From positions 1 to 55,897 of the forward strand of contig JACDEI010000033.1 in the NCBI GenBank assembly GCA_013816485.1: DNA of 55,897 nt, read 5' to 3'. The stretch comes from Planctomycetota bacterium (GTDB lineage Bacteria; Planctomycetota; UBA11346). The notes under the pieces were generated by a model. That model was given only the letters and a program-made list of their open reading frames with translations, was not told where the DNA came from and did not search any database. This document shows positions 9,394 through 18,190 of the stretch, one piece after another. Each line of letters begins with the position of its first letter. Within the stretch, counting starts at the first letter, position 1. Position numbers and translations under genes: made by a program.

Positions 9394-9646
9394 CGGTGTC
9401 CACCCGCATGCCGTCACGACAAGCGATCATGCACGTGCGTTGATGGGCAACTCCGTCGATGCGCGCACGACACTCATGGCAAACGCCCATGCCGCATAAC
9501 GCCCCGCGGATGTCGCCACTGGGCGAACGTCGTGGCGCGGATACTCCGGCGATAGAGAGGGCGGCCGCCACAGTGATCGGTCCGCTGACACGGATGACCC
9601 GACCATCGATGATCACATGCAGGAGGTGGTCGTGGAGCTCAGGCAT
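9386..9646 (-). CDS. D-hydroxyproline dehydrogenase, small [2Fe-2S] subunit
   Basis: 86 residues from the ATG at 9646. An alternative ATG at 9658 would add four residues. The plant-ferredoxin-like cysteine pattern CGMGVCHEC...RTCM is complete. These small subunits sit beside FAD subunits in hydroxyproline, sarcosine-like and opine dehydrogenases. The gene overlaps both neighbours by about 8 bases (ATGCCTGA at its start, ATGCGTAG at its end), so the three dehydrogenase subunits appear to be made in fixed proportion. Confidence 0.85.
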   Translation of the reverse strand: MPELHDHLLHVIIDGRVIRVSGPITVAAALSIAGVSAPRRSPSGDIRGALCGMGVCHECRARIDGVAHQRTCMIACRDGMRVDTDA

Positions 9647-10760
9647 GGACCGGCTCATGAATGAAACGATCGGCCATAAAGGCTTCCGGCGCGATATGCG
9701 GTGTTTCGCCGCGCATCAACTCGACCAGCAGGCGGGCCGTAGCCGGCGCAGTGGTGATGCCCAGTCCTTCATGTCCCGTCGCGCACCAGACACCATTCGG
9801 TGCGCGACCGATCAGCGGCAGGTGGTCGGGGGTTGCAGGACGGAAGCCGGTCCAGCAGCGCAACGCATTCAGATTGGTGATCTCCGGCAGGTAACGCTCC
9901 GCCACCCGCACCATCTGGTCGAGAAGCCTTGGTTCGACCGCCGGATAGCTGGTACCGAACTGACGCGAGGAGCCGATCAGCAACTGGCCGTTGCGCCGCG
10001 GCTGGACATTGAAGGCCACCGATTCATCGGCACTGCCGTGGGCGCTGGTGAGGTACCCCAGCTCGACCAGTTGATGCCGTACGAATCCGGGATAACGGTC
10101 GGTGATGATCAGGTGTCCTTTGCGCGGTCGCACGCCCAGACCGGCGAGGAGCTGCGACGAACGCACACCGCCAGCGAGCACCACCCGTCGAGCATCCAGT
10201 CGCCGGCCATCACGCAGCACCACGCCATCCGGCTCGACGGCGATGACCTCGCCACGTTCCAGGCGTCCGCCATCGCGTTCGGCACAAGACAGCAAAAACC
10301 GAGTCGCCGCCGGCTGGTAGAGCACCGCGTCTCCGGGGACCAGGAGTGCGCCGGCGAGATCGCTGGCGAGCTGCGGTTCGAGATCCATCAGTTCCATCGG
10401 GCCGATCAAACGTGCTCGCACGCCCTGGGAACGGTAGTGCTGGCAGCGTCGTTCAGCGATGGCGAACTGCTCGTCATCCGCTGCGATCCATAAGGTACCG
10501 CAAGGATCGAACTCTGCGTTGGCCGGCAACGCCGGCGCGAGGTCATGCCACAAGTCGACGCCGGAGCGCGTCAGGGCGAACTGCGCGGGCGAATCATCCA
10601 TCACCACCAGATGACCCATGCCCGCAGCCGTTGCGCCTTGGCAGAGGCCTTCGGCCACCACCACCGTCGACCAGCCGGCGGCGGCACACGCGGCGGCGCA
10701 CGCGGCGCCGACGATACCAGCGCCGACGATCACAACCTCCGTCGCTCCGTGCCCAGTCAC
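9639..10760 (-). CDS. lhpB: D-hydroxyproline dehydrogenase, catalytic FAD subunit (DadA/DAO family)
   Basis: 373 residues. The start is GTG at 10760, overlapping the epimerase stop as GTGA. The FAD-binding motif VVIVGAGIVGAACA is at the N-terminus and a DAO-family C-terminal signature (TGFRPATPDHLPLIG, then ATGHEGLGIT) near the end. The family oxidises secondary or D-amino acids. In this operon the expected reaction is cis-4-hydroxy-D-proline to 1-pyrroline-4-hydroxy-2-carboxylate. A D-proline or sarcosine substrate cannot be excluded by sequence, but the adjacent epimerase and deaminase make hydroxyproline the economical reading. Confidence 0.88.
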   Translation of the reverse strand: MTGHGATEVVIVGAGIVGAACAAACAAAGWSTVVVAEGLCQGATAAGMGHLVVMDDSPAQFALTRSGVDLWHDLAPALPANAEFDPCGTLWIAADDEQFAIAERRCQHYRSQGVRARLIGPMELMDLEPQLASDLAGALLVPGDAVLYQPAATRFLLSCAERDGGRLERGEVIAVEPDGVVLRDGRRLDARRVVLAGGVRSSQLLAGLGVRPRKGHLIITDRYPGFVRHQLVELGYLTSAHGSADESVAFNVQPRRNGQLLIGSSRQFGTSYPAVEPRLLDQMVRVAERYLPEITNLNALRCWTGFRPATPDHLPLIGRAPNGVWCATGHEGLGITTAPATARLLVELMRGETPHIAPEAFMADRFIHEPVHA

Positions 10761-11713
10761 GGGATGCCCCAAGCGAAGGGATCGTTGGGGTCGGCGATTA
10801 GGCGGCATTCGCCCGTGACGAAGGCGGTTCCGGTCAGGCACGGGACCAATTGAGTTCCTTTCAACGTGAGATGTGCTGAGAACACGCTGCCAATCACGCT
10901 CTCCTGATGCCAGGCGCGTCCCAGCTCCAACCGGCGTTCGGCGTGTTCGCAGGCGAGTACCGCGCTGGTGCCGGTACCGCAGGGCGAACGGTCGTAAGCC
11001 GATCCTGGGCACAAGACGAACGAGCGCGCGTCGATGCCCGGTCGTGGACAACGCACCATCAATTCGATGTGATCAATGTAGGCCCCATCAGCGCCAGTAA
11101 CTCCCTGCTCCGCGAGAGCCTGCCGGATCGCCACGGCGACCTGGATGAGGTGCGGGATGTTGCCCGCATGCACGTCCTGATGGTGATTGTGCACCAGGAA
11201 GAACCAGTTCCCGCCCCACGCCACATCACCTGACAAAGTGCCGAGACCGGGGACCGTCACGCGAACATTGTGGGCATGGCGGTGGCTGGGCACGTTGTGG
11301 ATCGTCACTGAATTGCGGCTGTTGAGCTTCGCCGCGACGATTCCCACCGGCGTATCTATGCGATGCTCACCAAGCTGGAGATGACCCAGATGTGCGAGCG
11401 ACACGACCACCCCCATCAGGCCATGCCCGCACATCCCCAGGTAGCCGACATTGTTGAAAAAGATCACACCAGCAGCGCAGCGCGGATTCGGACTACGGGT
11501 GAGCAGGGCGCCAACCATGTGTTCCGCGCCGCGCGGCTCGCCGAGTACCAGCTTGCGCAGGCGGTCGTGGTTGGTGCGCAACTCGTCGAGTTGTTGTTTG
11601 AGAGTCCCACTGAGCGGGGGTCCACCGCTCACCACCAGACGGGTCGGTTCGCCTCCGGTGTGAGAGTCGACGACCGATATAATTTCGGGCAATACCTGGA
11701 CGGACGCGGTCAC
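10757..11713 (-). CDS. lhpA: 4-hydroxyproline 2-epimerase (proline racemase family)
   Basis: 318 residues from GTG at 11713, which has GGAG seven bases upstream. A longer in-frame start at 11776 has no such site and adds residues not expected in the family. The two catalytic cysteines are both present: C95 in GMCGHG and C245 in CGTGTSA. Having cysteine at both places points to epimerase/racemase activity rather than to trans-3-hydroxyproline dehydratase, which replaces one of them. The enzyme turns trans-4-hydroxy-L-proline into cis-4-hydroxy-D-proline. First gene of the five-gene operon. No regulator of the pathway is adjacent, which is unusual for this pathway. Confidence 0.9.
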   Translation of the reverse strand: MTASVQVLPEIISVVDSHTGGEPTRLVVSGGPPLSGTLKQQLDELRTNHDRLRKLVLGEPRGAEHMVGALLTRSPNPRCAAGVIFFNNVGYLGMCGHGLMGVVVSLAHLGHLQLGEHRIDTPVGIVAAKLNSRNSVTIHNVPSHRHAHNVRVTVPGLGTLSGDVAWGGNWFFLVHNHHQDVHAGNIPHLIQVAVAIRQALAEQGVTGADGAYIDHIELMVRCPRPGIDARSFVLCPGSAYDRSPCGTGTSAVLACEHAERRLELGRAWHQESVIGSVFSAHLTLKGTQLVPCLTGTAFVTGECRLIADPNDPFAWGIP

Positions 11714-11815
11714 CTGGTGGCTCCAGTTGGGTTCGCCAGCAAGCCTACGCGACCGCGGTGAGGTCTTCTTGCGCAAATCGCCTGGAAGGAGCAGGCGAAA
11801 GATGACAAACCGTCG

Positions 11816-12940
11816 TCACCACGGCAGCGGTTCGACCGCCTTCGCCACCCATGTGTCCCACTGCTGACGTTGAATTTCGGCCAGCCGTGCGGTCTGTGAC
11901 TTCGGATGACGACTGAGCACGGTCTGGAGACCGGAGCGGATGGCTTTGATGCGATCCGCTGGACGCGGCGCATCAGGGTCGCCGACGCCGAACGAGATCT
12001 CTGCGGCGGTGCGGATCACCAGGCTGAAATCCTCCGCGGCCTTGAGTTCGGCCTGGAACGACTTGTCGCTGGTCATCGATTTGACCAGGGCGTCGAGCGG
12101 CTTACCCAGTTCATCGGTACCAAGCTGGGCCTGCAGGCGTTCGAGCACACGTTTGTAGAGCAGCGGGTTGCCGGCGCGGTTGCGTTCGGCCACTGCCAAC
12201 TGGCGCTGCACGTACTGACGCACAGCGTCGAGGAGCTTCTGCGCCTCCGCCTTGTCGCCGCTCTTGGCGCGTTCGCGCAACGCCTTCAGCACGGGAGTCA
12301 GCGGCTTGGAGGTGACCGCCGCCGCGGTGAGTGTTTCCGCCTCGGCGCGGCAGGAGTTCCAGCTCCCGGGCGGCACCAGCGGTCCAGGACCACCTTCCAC
12401 CGTGCGCCGCACATCGTCCGGTTTCATCAGGATGCCGCGGCTGTGGTAACGTGAACCGCCGGAGAGATCGCGGCCATCAATGATCATATCACTGATGATA
12501 ACACCATCGGCATCGACCAGCACGAAGCGGGGGGCGCCGCCCCAGATGAACCCTGGGATGTGCAGGTGCTGGCGTTCGACGAATCCGATCGTCGGCGCAC
12601 CGTTCTTACTGCTCCACGCGTTGAGGTTGGCCTTGGCGTCATCGACCACGAACAACGGCACCAAGCCGCCAGCCGACACCGCGCCGACGAACTCCATGCT
12701 GGTCTTCACCGCGAAGGAGTTCCAGGCATCGTCCGCGCCCAGGCCGTTCTGGATCAGCAGCACCACGCGCCCAGGCAGATCACGGTCGCTGATCGGCTGG
12801 CCACCGACCACCGCGCTGATGGTGGTCGAACACCAGTCGATACGCTCTTTGATAGCGGAACGATCCGCAGTCGATGCCTGCACCAGCGTGCTGGCAACCA
12901 GCATGACGGCGATCAGCCAGCGATCGGGGCATGGGTTCAT
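11816..12940 (-). CDS. Exported protein with thioredoxin-like fold lacking CxxC
   Basis: 374 residues with a signal peptide (about 1-25). The segment from about 55 to 170 reads like a redoxin: GRVVLLIQNG in the place of the strand before the active site, then PRFVLVDADGVIISD like the strand after the cis-proline. The CxxC active site is absent, so a redox role is unlikely. The C-terminal half (about 200-374) is helical and rich in Leu, Ala and Lys, possibly a coiled coil. The gene starts inside the stop of the upstream DUF6288-like gene (ATGA at 12937-12940), so the two probably act together. Function unknown. Confidence 0.7.
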   Translation of the reverse strand: MNPCPDRWLIAVMLVASTLVQASTADRSAIKERIDWCSTTISAVVGGQPISDRDLPGRVVLLIQNGLGADDAWNSFAVKTSMEFVGAVSAGGLVPLFVVDDAKANLNAWSSKNGAPTIGFVERQHLHIPGFIWGGAPRFVLVDADGVIISDMIIDGRDLSGGSRYHSRGILMKPDDVRRTVEGGPGPLVPPGSWNSCRAEAETLTAAAVTSKPLTPVLKALRERAKSGDKAEAQKLLDAVRQYVQRQLAVAERNRAGNPLLYKRVLERLQAQLGTDELGKPLDALVKSMTSDKSFQAELKAAEDFSLVIRTAAEISFGVGDPDAPRPADRIKAIRSGLQTVLSRHPKSQTARLAEIQRQQWDTWVAKAVEPLPW

Positions 12941-14490
12941 AGATTGCCATCCTTGCCCAGAGCCAGCACACGAACCATCCCGGCTGCCAGTTCGCTGTCA
13001 TGGGCAAAAGGTGTCCCGTCTGCCGTCGGCGCCTCCGCCGTGTCCTTGGCGAGCGACGGGCCGAACTTGCCACGCAGGCGCGTCAGTCGTTTGCGTGCTT
13101 CCCCGGCCACGATCTTCGCGTCGCTCGCTACCGGCAAGCCAGCGGCGAGTTTTTCCAATGCCGCCGCTTGCACGCCGCTGGTATGGATCGCGATGGCCAA
13201 TGGCTCAGCGGCCGTCCGGTCCACCGGATCCGCTTGGGCGAGACGTTCACGCAGAGCGAGCACCCGCTGGTTTAGCAGATCCTCGAGCGCCTTGCGCTGC
13301 TTCTGCGCCACGGGGATCAACTGATCATCACCGCCACCGGGCAGGATGTTGGACAACTGCTCGTGGGCCTGCGCGAGCTTGCCGCTGCCCAGCAGGGTCT
13401 GCGCCTTGGCGAAACAGTCTTTGTTCGGTGGCAGCCCTGCCTTACGCGGTGGATACGGACTGAACGCGCCCTGACGCGTCATCATGATCATGCTCGCCAA
13501 GATCGCGGTCGCAGCGTAATCACCGCCTTTTTTCAGTTCGGCGTAGGCTTCCTCCGGTGGTTTGGTGTTGTCGTTGGGGAATGGCGCGAGGGAACCATCG
13601 CTCGCCATATTGGGGATGAAATACTTGTGCAGATAGAATCCGGCGAAACGCGCGTAAGCCTCGGGGCTGCTGCGATGCAACGCCGCTGCCACGCCGAAGT
13701 GGTGCAGGTTGCCGTTCGCGTGCGCATTGCGGATGCGTTCGACGTTCTCCAGCAGATGACCGCCGATGCCGGCGACCTTGGGATCGTCACCGGCCCCGCT
13801 GCTGGTCAGGCCGATGAGCACGTACGACCCGGACGCCAACGCGAACCCGCCACGCCCGTTGAGGCCATAGGCGACCGAACGCCCGTCGCACACCTTGCTG
13901 ATGTAGTCGTTCACATCGGACAGCGCGGGACCAGTCTCCAGTCCGAGACGTTCCATGTTGCGCACCGCCGCGAAGTAGCCGCACCCGACACCGGAAATGT
14001 CGATCGCGTAATTGGGTCCGCCCCAGCGTGGGTTATGGAACCAGCCGCCTTCGGATTCACGGGTCTTGTGCGCGAATTTCGCACCGAACTCGAGAGCAGC
14101 CTTGAGCTCCGGCGTGGTACCGTAACGCAGGCAGTATTCGCTCAGGTAGAACATCGACATCGAGGCAAACCAGCCGTCGTAGCCCATGCCCTTCTTCGCC
14201 CAGGTCTCGAGGTAGAAGCGCATACGGTCAGCGCAGACCTTCGCCTCCTTCGGGCTGTTGCCGTCGATGAGGAAGGCGAAGCCACCCCAGAACGAGTTGA
14301 GCATGCCGGCGTACCAGCCGTCGGTGGCGACCTGCTTGTCGAAGTTCTTGCGCAGGTACTCCATGCTGCGTGCCAGCGCGGCATTGCAGGTCGAACAAGT
14401 GTGGTGGTCTTCGCGGTGCAACTCCACCGCACCGGTCGTCGCAACCAGGCACCACAGCAGGGTGATGAGAGCGAATGGGCGCAGGTGCAT
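12937..14490 (-). CDS. Exported DUF6288-like alpha/alpha-barrel protein
   Basis: 517 residues. It has a signal peptide (MHLRPFALITLLWCLVATTGA) followed by a CSTC pair. Residues about 35-340 have the repeated helical Gly/Trp pattern (GGWFHNPRWGG, GRGGFALASG, HFGVAAALH) of terpenoid-cyclase-like alpha/alpha toroids, most like DUF6288. The C-terminal 150 residues are helical and charged, perhaps a coiled coil. Proteins of this kind are common and unexplained in planctomycetes and verrucomicrobia. It is coupled to the thioredoxin-like gene downstream and divergent from the beta-propeller gene at 15066. No enzymatic residues can be assigned. Confidence 0.7.
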   Translation of the reverse strand: MHLRPFALITLLWCLVATTGAVELHREDHHTCSTCNAALARSMEYLRKNFDKQVATDGWYAGMLNSFWGGFAFLIDGNSPKEAKVCADRMRFYLETWAKKGMGYDGWFASMSMFYLSEYCLRYGTTPELKAALEFGAKFAHKTRESEGGWFHNPRWGGPNYAIDISGVGCGYFAAVRNMERLGLETGPALSDVNDYISKVCDGRSVAYGLNGRGGFALASGSYVLIGLTSSGAGDDPKVAGIGGHLLENVERIRNAHANGNLHHFGVAAALHRSSPEAYARFAGFYLHKYFIPNMASDGSLAPFPNDNTKPPEEAYAELKKGGDYAATAILASMIMMTRQGAFSPYPPRKAGLPPNKDCFAKAQTLLGSGKLAQAHEQLSNILPGGGDDQLIPVAQKQRKALEDLLNQRVLALRERLAQADPVDRTAAEPLAIAIHTSGVQAAALEKLAAGLPVASDAKIVAGEARKRLTRLRGKFGPSLAKDTAEAPTADGTPFAHDSELAAGMVRVLALGKDGNL

Positions 14491-14549
14491 GTCAGACTCC
14501 TCACATGGATGTGATGCGGTCGGGGTGCGGATGGCTCATGGCCCCGTCA

Positions 14550-14705
14550 TCACCGCGTGTCGGTACGGAAATCTTGCGCCGGCGGGCCGGCGACATCGCA
14601 GAGGTTGGCCCACGGGATCCCGTCGGCCCTGGCGTAGCGCACCGCCACCGGCGTGGTGACCTGCCGGTGTGCGACCACCACGCTGTCACCGTCGATCACC
14701 GCTTC
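14550..14705 (-). pseudogene. Sialate O-acetylesterase C-terminal remnant
   Basis: About 52 codons on the minus strand read as the conserved end of sialate O-acetylesterases: GDSVVVAHRQV, then PVAVRYARAD, then AGPPAQDFRTD and a stop. In intact members this is the last strand region before the C-terminus. No SGNH catalytic motifs lie upstream. The rest of the 14491-15065 gap (575 bases) shows no other gene and should hold the promoters of the two divergent genes on either side. It is a broken leftover, not a working enzyme. Confidence 0.7.
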
Positions 14706-15065
14706 CCCCAGCGGAAGATCTGCGCGCCCGCAATCAGCAACCCCAGGGCCAAACTGATCGTTGGTCGCAATTCGCGCGGCATACAGGGCGGACGCATGGG
14801 CATGGAGTGGCTCCGTCCCCGCGGGGAGTGCGAGCACATCATGAGCCGGCTGGCGCGGTGATCTTGCGCAGAACAGCCGGCCGGATCGCAGGAATCAGCC
14901 AAGTCAGGTTGTGCTGTTCCCGGACCGCGACCTCGCTGTTTGGACGCCGGCCAGGAAGGCAATCGGTCGAATCCACCGCTGCGCACAGGATAAATGAGCA
15001 AGACCATTCCTGGGCATTGGTATCCTTACGCTGTAACGAGTCGGACTGCCGGCGTGGGAGGTCAG

Positions 15066-18000
15066 ATGCCAACATGGTCTCAACGTCTGGCGGTGCTGGG
15101 CATGGTACTGTTCCTCGGCGTTCCACTCCTCGCTGCTGTGCAAAGCGGTCCGGCGGATGGCAAGATCCAGGGTGGCCTGTGCGTGCTGGTGGGGGCCGAT
15201 GCGGAGCTCTCGGAGAGTCTGGTGCAGGCCGGTTCGTTCGTTGTCCATGTCCTCGATCCCGAGGCGACAACGGTGGACGCACTGGTCCAGCGGCTGACCG
15301 GAAAACGCCTGTACGGGCGGGTGAGCGCCGAGGTGTGGAATGCGGCGACCTTGCCCTTCGCCGACAACCTGGTCTCGCTGCTGGTGGTGAACGGTCCGAC
15401 CACCATTCCTGACACGGAACTGCTGCGTGTGGTGCGACCACTGGGTGAAATCGCCGCTCGCAGCGGCACAACCTGGAAACGCACCACCAAGCCATGGATC
15501 GAGGGCATGGGTGAGTGGACGCATTGGCGCCATGGCGCGGATGGCAACATGGTTTCGAAGGACCGGCTGGTCGACGTGCCGGCGCGGGTGCAATGGACCT
15601 TCGGTCGCGATGTGGTGTCGGAGCGCACCTTCGCCCTTTACGCTGGTGGACGTATCTTTGCCTACGAACGGGATGAGGTCCTGGCGCGTGATGCGTTCAA
15701 CGGCATGCCGCTGTGGCGCAAACGTGCCGATCTTGGCATCGGCAAGGAGGAGAAGGAGGCGGGTTACGTCAATCTCGACCGCATGGTCGCCGATGGCGAT
15801 CGTGTCTACTTCGCCACGCCGGATGGCGTGTTCAAAGCACACAACGCCACCAACGAGAAGCTCGACCAGACCTATGAACAGGCGGGCACGCCGTTGCTCG
15901 TGCGATTGGTCAAGGATGGTGATGGGCCAGGGACGCTGGTGCTGGCGGACATGACCTCGGTGCGCGCACTGGATGCTGGCAGCGGGAAATTGTTGTGGAA
16001 ACAAACCGCTTCTTTGCCGATGCATCTGGTCGCCGATGCCAGCGGCGTCTATTACATAACTGGCGATTTCGTGAAACAGGAAGCGGTGGAGATCTTCGCT
16101 CGCGACTTGAAGACCGGCAAGGTCTTGTGGCAACGTAGCGACTTTACCGATCCCTGTCCGTGGCCGGCCCTCGCGGTCGGCATCTCCAAGGGTTACGACA
16201 TGCTGGCCTTCGAACTTCAGGTGCCACGCCGCTGGCCCGGGGGATACAAGGAGTACTACAAAAAAAATCCGAAGGCGCGCAAAGGCGGCATCATCGTGTT
16301 GTCAGCAAAAAATGGCAGCACGGTGAATGACAAGCTGGAGTCAGGCGGAGCCGCCGCGCGCCATGGCGAGTGGAATGTCGCCTACTGGGTCAACCATAAC
16401 TTGCTGCGCAATGCGAACGTGATGAAGGACAAGGATCAACGCAGTGGCATCGTAATGAATCCGGTGAGCGATCTGACCAAGGAGACCATCTTCGATGACA
16501 ATGCGGTGGGCGACCGCGGATTCGGCCACTGTTATCCGCCGACCATCACCGAGCGCTTCTACATCTATGGCCAGCTCAACTTTACCGATCTTAAGACCCA
16601 ACAGCATTCCGCCAATCAGATCACACGCGGCGGTTGTGGCATGCGTGTCGGTTACCTGCCGGCGAATGGGTTGCTCTACGTCCATCCCAAACACTGCGTG
16701 TGTTTTCCGATGCTCGATGGCAACTCCGCGTTGGCGATGGCCTATCCATCCTCGCCGACTCCGACACATCCCCTGGTTAAGGGCTCTGCGTTCGGTGCCA
16801 CCGGCGCACCTGCCGATCCAGCGCGCGAGTGGCCGATGTACCGCCATGATGCGTCGCGCACCGGTGCGGTGGCCAGGGAGGTGCCGACCCAGCTCAAAGT
16901 CTTGTGGACACGTGAGATCCCCACGCCCGACTACGCCAAGGATGAGATCGCCGCCGAATGGCTGCAACACCAGTACCTCTCGGGCATAATCACCCCGCCG
17001 ACCGTTGCTGGCGGCTTGGTGTTCGTCGCGCAGCCCGACAGTCATCAGATTCTCGCGCTCGACGCCGTCAGTGGCCAGCCGAAGTGGAGCTTCACCGCCA
17101 ACGGTCGTATCGATGGCCCACCGACCTATCACAACGGTCTGTGCCTGTTCGGTTCCCGCAGTGGGTGGCTGTTCGCCGTGCGCGCGAGTGACGGACAGTT
17201 GTCGTGGCGTCTGCGTCTGGCGCCGGATGATCGTCGTATTTCCCAGTTCGGTCAGGTCGAGTCAGCGACCCCGGTGCCAGGCAGCCCGGTGATCATTAAC
17301 GGCAAGCTCTACATTGGTGCTGGCCTGCATCCCCAGGCTGACAGTGGTGTGCTGGTGTTCTGCATAGAACCGGCCAGCGGAGCGATCGTATGGCAGAAGG
17401 GGTACACCTCGCTGGGTTACGAAGAGCGTGAGGGATGGACCACCCCACGCAGCGATGGCTCGGCACCGCCGCTGGCGGCAAGCGACAATCCCTGGCGCAC
17501 CACGGCGATCCGCGAATACGAGGCATTCGATTTGCCGGTGCGTGACGGCAACAGCGTCGCGGTTTCACGGTGGCAGTTCGATCTCGTCACCGGTGCGCCC
17601 AAGCTGCGCAAACTCAGCGCGTTCTACGAGGTCCCGGAAACCAATGTCTGGATGCGGCGGCGCACCTGGAGTTATGGTCCACGGCGTGAGGACCATCGCA
17701 CCCCATTGGCGGTGACCAGCGGTTCAGCGGTGTTCACCACGTTGCTGCCCAGAGGACCGGGTGCGCGGCTGATGCGCGTCGACTTCACCAAAGGCAAGAC
17801 CTTTGCCGACACCGAAGGGGCGGTGGCCGACGCCGACAAGGATATCGACATGGCCAAGCTGCCGTCGACCTCGCCGGTGACGCGCTACCTGGGCCTGGGA
17901 CCGAAGTGGAAGGTCGACAACGACAAGAAAGTCGTCGCCCACGGCTTGGTCTGTGCTGGCAAACAACTGTTCCTGCTGTCGCAGGCGGGTGTGTTGGAGA

Positions 18001-18134
18001 TCTGGTCGACCGATGATGGTACCAAGCTCGGCGAACAACGGCTGGAGAAGCCGGTATTCGATGGTCTGGCCGCAGCGGATGGGCGCCTCTACCTGTCGAC
18101 CGCCTCGGGCAAGGTCATCTGTCTTGGCCGTTGA
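15066..18134 (+). CDS. Exported beta-propeller (PQQ-like) with degenerate methyltransferase-like domain
   Basis: 1022 residues from the ATG at 15066, which has a strong GGGAGGTCAG site. Longer in-frame starts do not. After a signal peptide (about 1-25) comes a class I methyltransferase-like domain (about 35-145), but the SAM motif I position reads VLVGADAELS instead of GxGxG. A large PQQ-type propeller follows from about 155, with repeated 'LDAxSGKLLW' blades (for example LDAGSGKLLWKQ, LDAVSGQPKWSF). A set of cysteines is shared with the paralogue at 19256-22204: CYPP, GGCG and HCVC. The protein should act outside the cytoplasm. Binding or scaffolding is more likely than methyl transfer. Quinoprotein dehydrogenase activity is possible but the metal/PQQ ligands cannot be confirmed by eye. 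Confidence 0.8.
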   Translation: MPTWSQRLAVLGMVLFLGVPLLAAVQSGPADGKIQGGLCVLVGADAELSESLVQAGSFVVHVLDPEATTVDALVQRLTGKRLYGRVSAEVWNAATLPFADNLVSLLVVNGPTTIPDTELLRVVRPLGEIAARSGTTWKRTTKPWIEGMGEWTHWRHGADGNMVSKDRLVDVPARVQWTFGRDVVSERTFALYAGGRIFAYERDEVLARDAFNGMPLWRKRADLGIGKEEKEAGYVNLDRMVADGDRVYFATPDGVFKAHNATNEKLDQTYEQAGTPLLVRLVKDGDGPGTLVLADMTSVRALDAGSGKLLWKQTASLPMHLVADASGVYYITGDFVKQEAVEIFARDLKTGKVLWQRSDFTDPCPWPALAVGISKGYDMLAFELQVPRRWPGGYKEYYKKNPKARKGGIIVLSAKNGSTVNDKLESGGAAARHGEWNVAYWVNHNLLRNANVMKDKDQRSGIVMNPVSDLTKETIFDDNAVGDRGFGHCYPPTITERFYIYGQLNFTDLKTQQHSANQITRGGCGMRVGYLPANGLLYVHPKHCVCFPMLDGNSALAMAYPSSPTPTHPLVKGSAFGATGAPADPAREWPMYRHDASRTGAVAREVPTQLKVLWTREIPTPDYAKDEIAAEWLQHQYLSGIITPPTVAGGLVFVAQPDSHQILALDAVSGQPKWSFTANGRIDGPPTYHNGLCLFGSRSGWLFAVRASDGQLSWRLRLAPDDRRISQFGQVESATPVPGSPVIINGKLYIGAGLHPQADSGVLVFCIEPASGAIVWQKGYTSLGYEEREGWTTPRSDGSAPPLAASDNPWRTTAIREYEAFDLPVRDGNSVAVSRWQFDLVTGAPKLRKLSAFYEVPETNVWMRRRTWSYGPRREDHRTPLAVTSGSAVFTTLLPRGPGARLMRVDFTKGKTFADTEGAVADADKDIDMAKLPSTSPVTRYLGLGPKWKVDNDKKVVAHGLVCAGKQLFLLSQAGVLEIWSTDDGTKLGEQRLEKPVFDGLAAADGRLYLSTASGKVICLGR

Positions 18135-18190
18135 TGTCGTCCCTTACAGGAACTGTTCGAGGACTTGAGCCAGGGCAGGGCGCCAACGGC

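Noticed and set aside
13363..16133. Long frames opposite the DUF6288-like gene (13363-14514 plus) and the first propeller gene (14904-16133 minus)
   Set aside because: Both are mirror frames of recognisable proteins, with no ribosome sites and no domain likeness.
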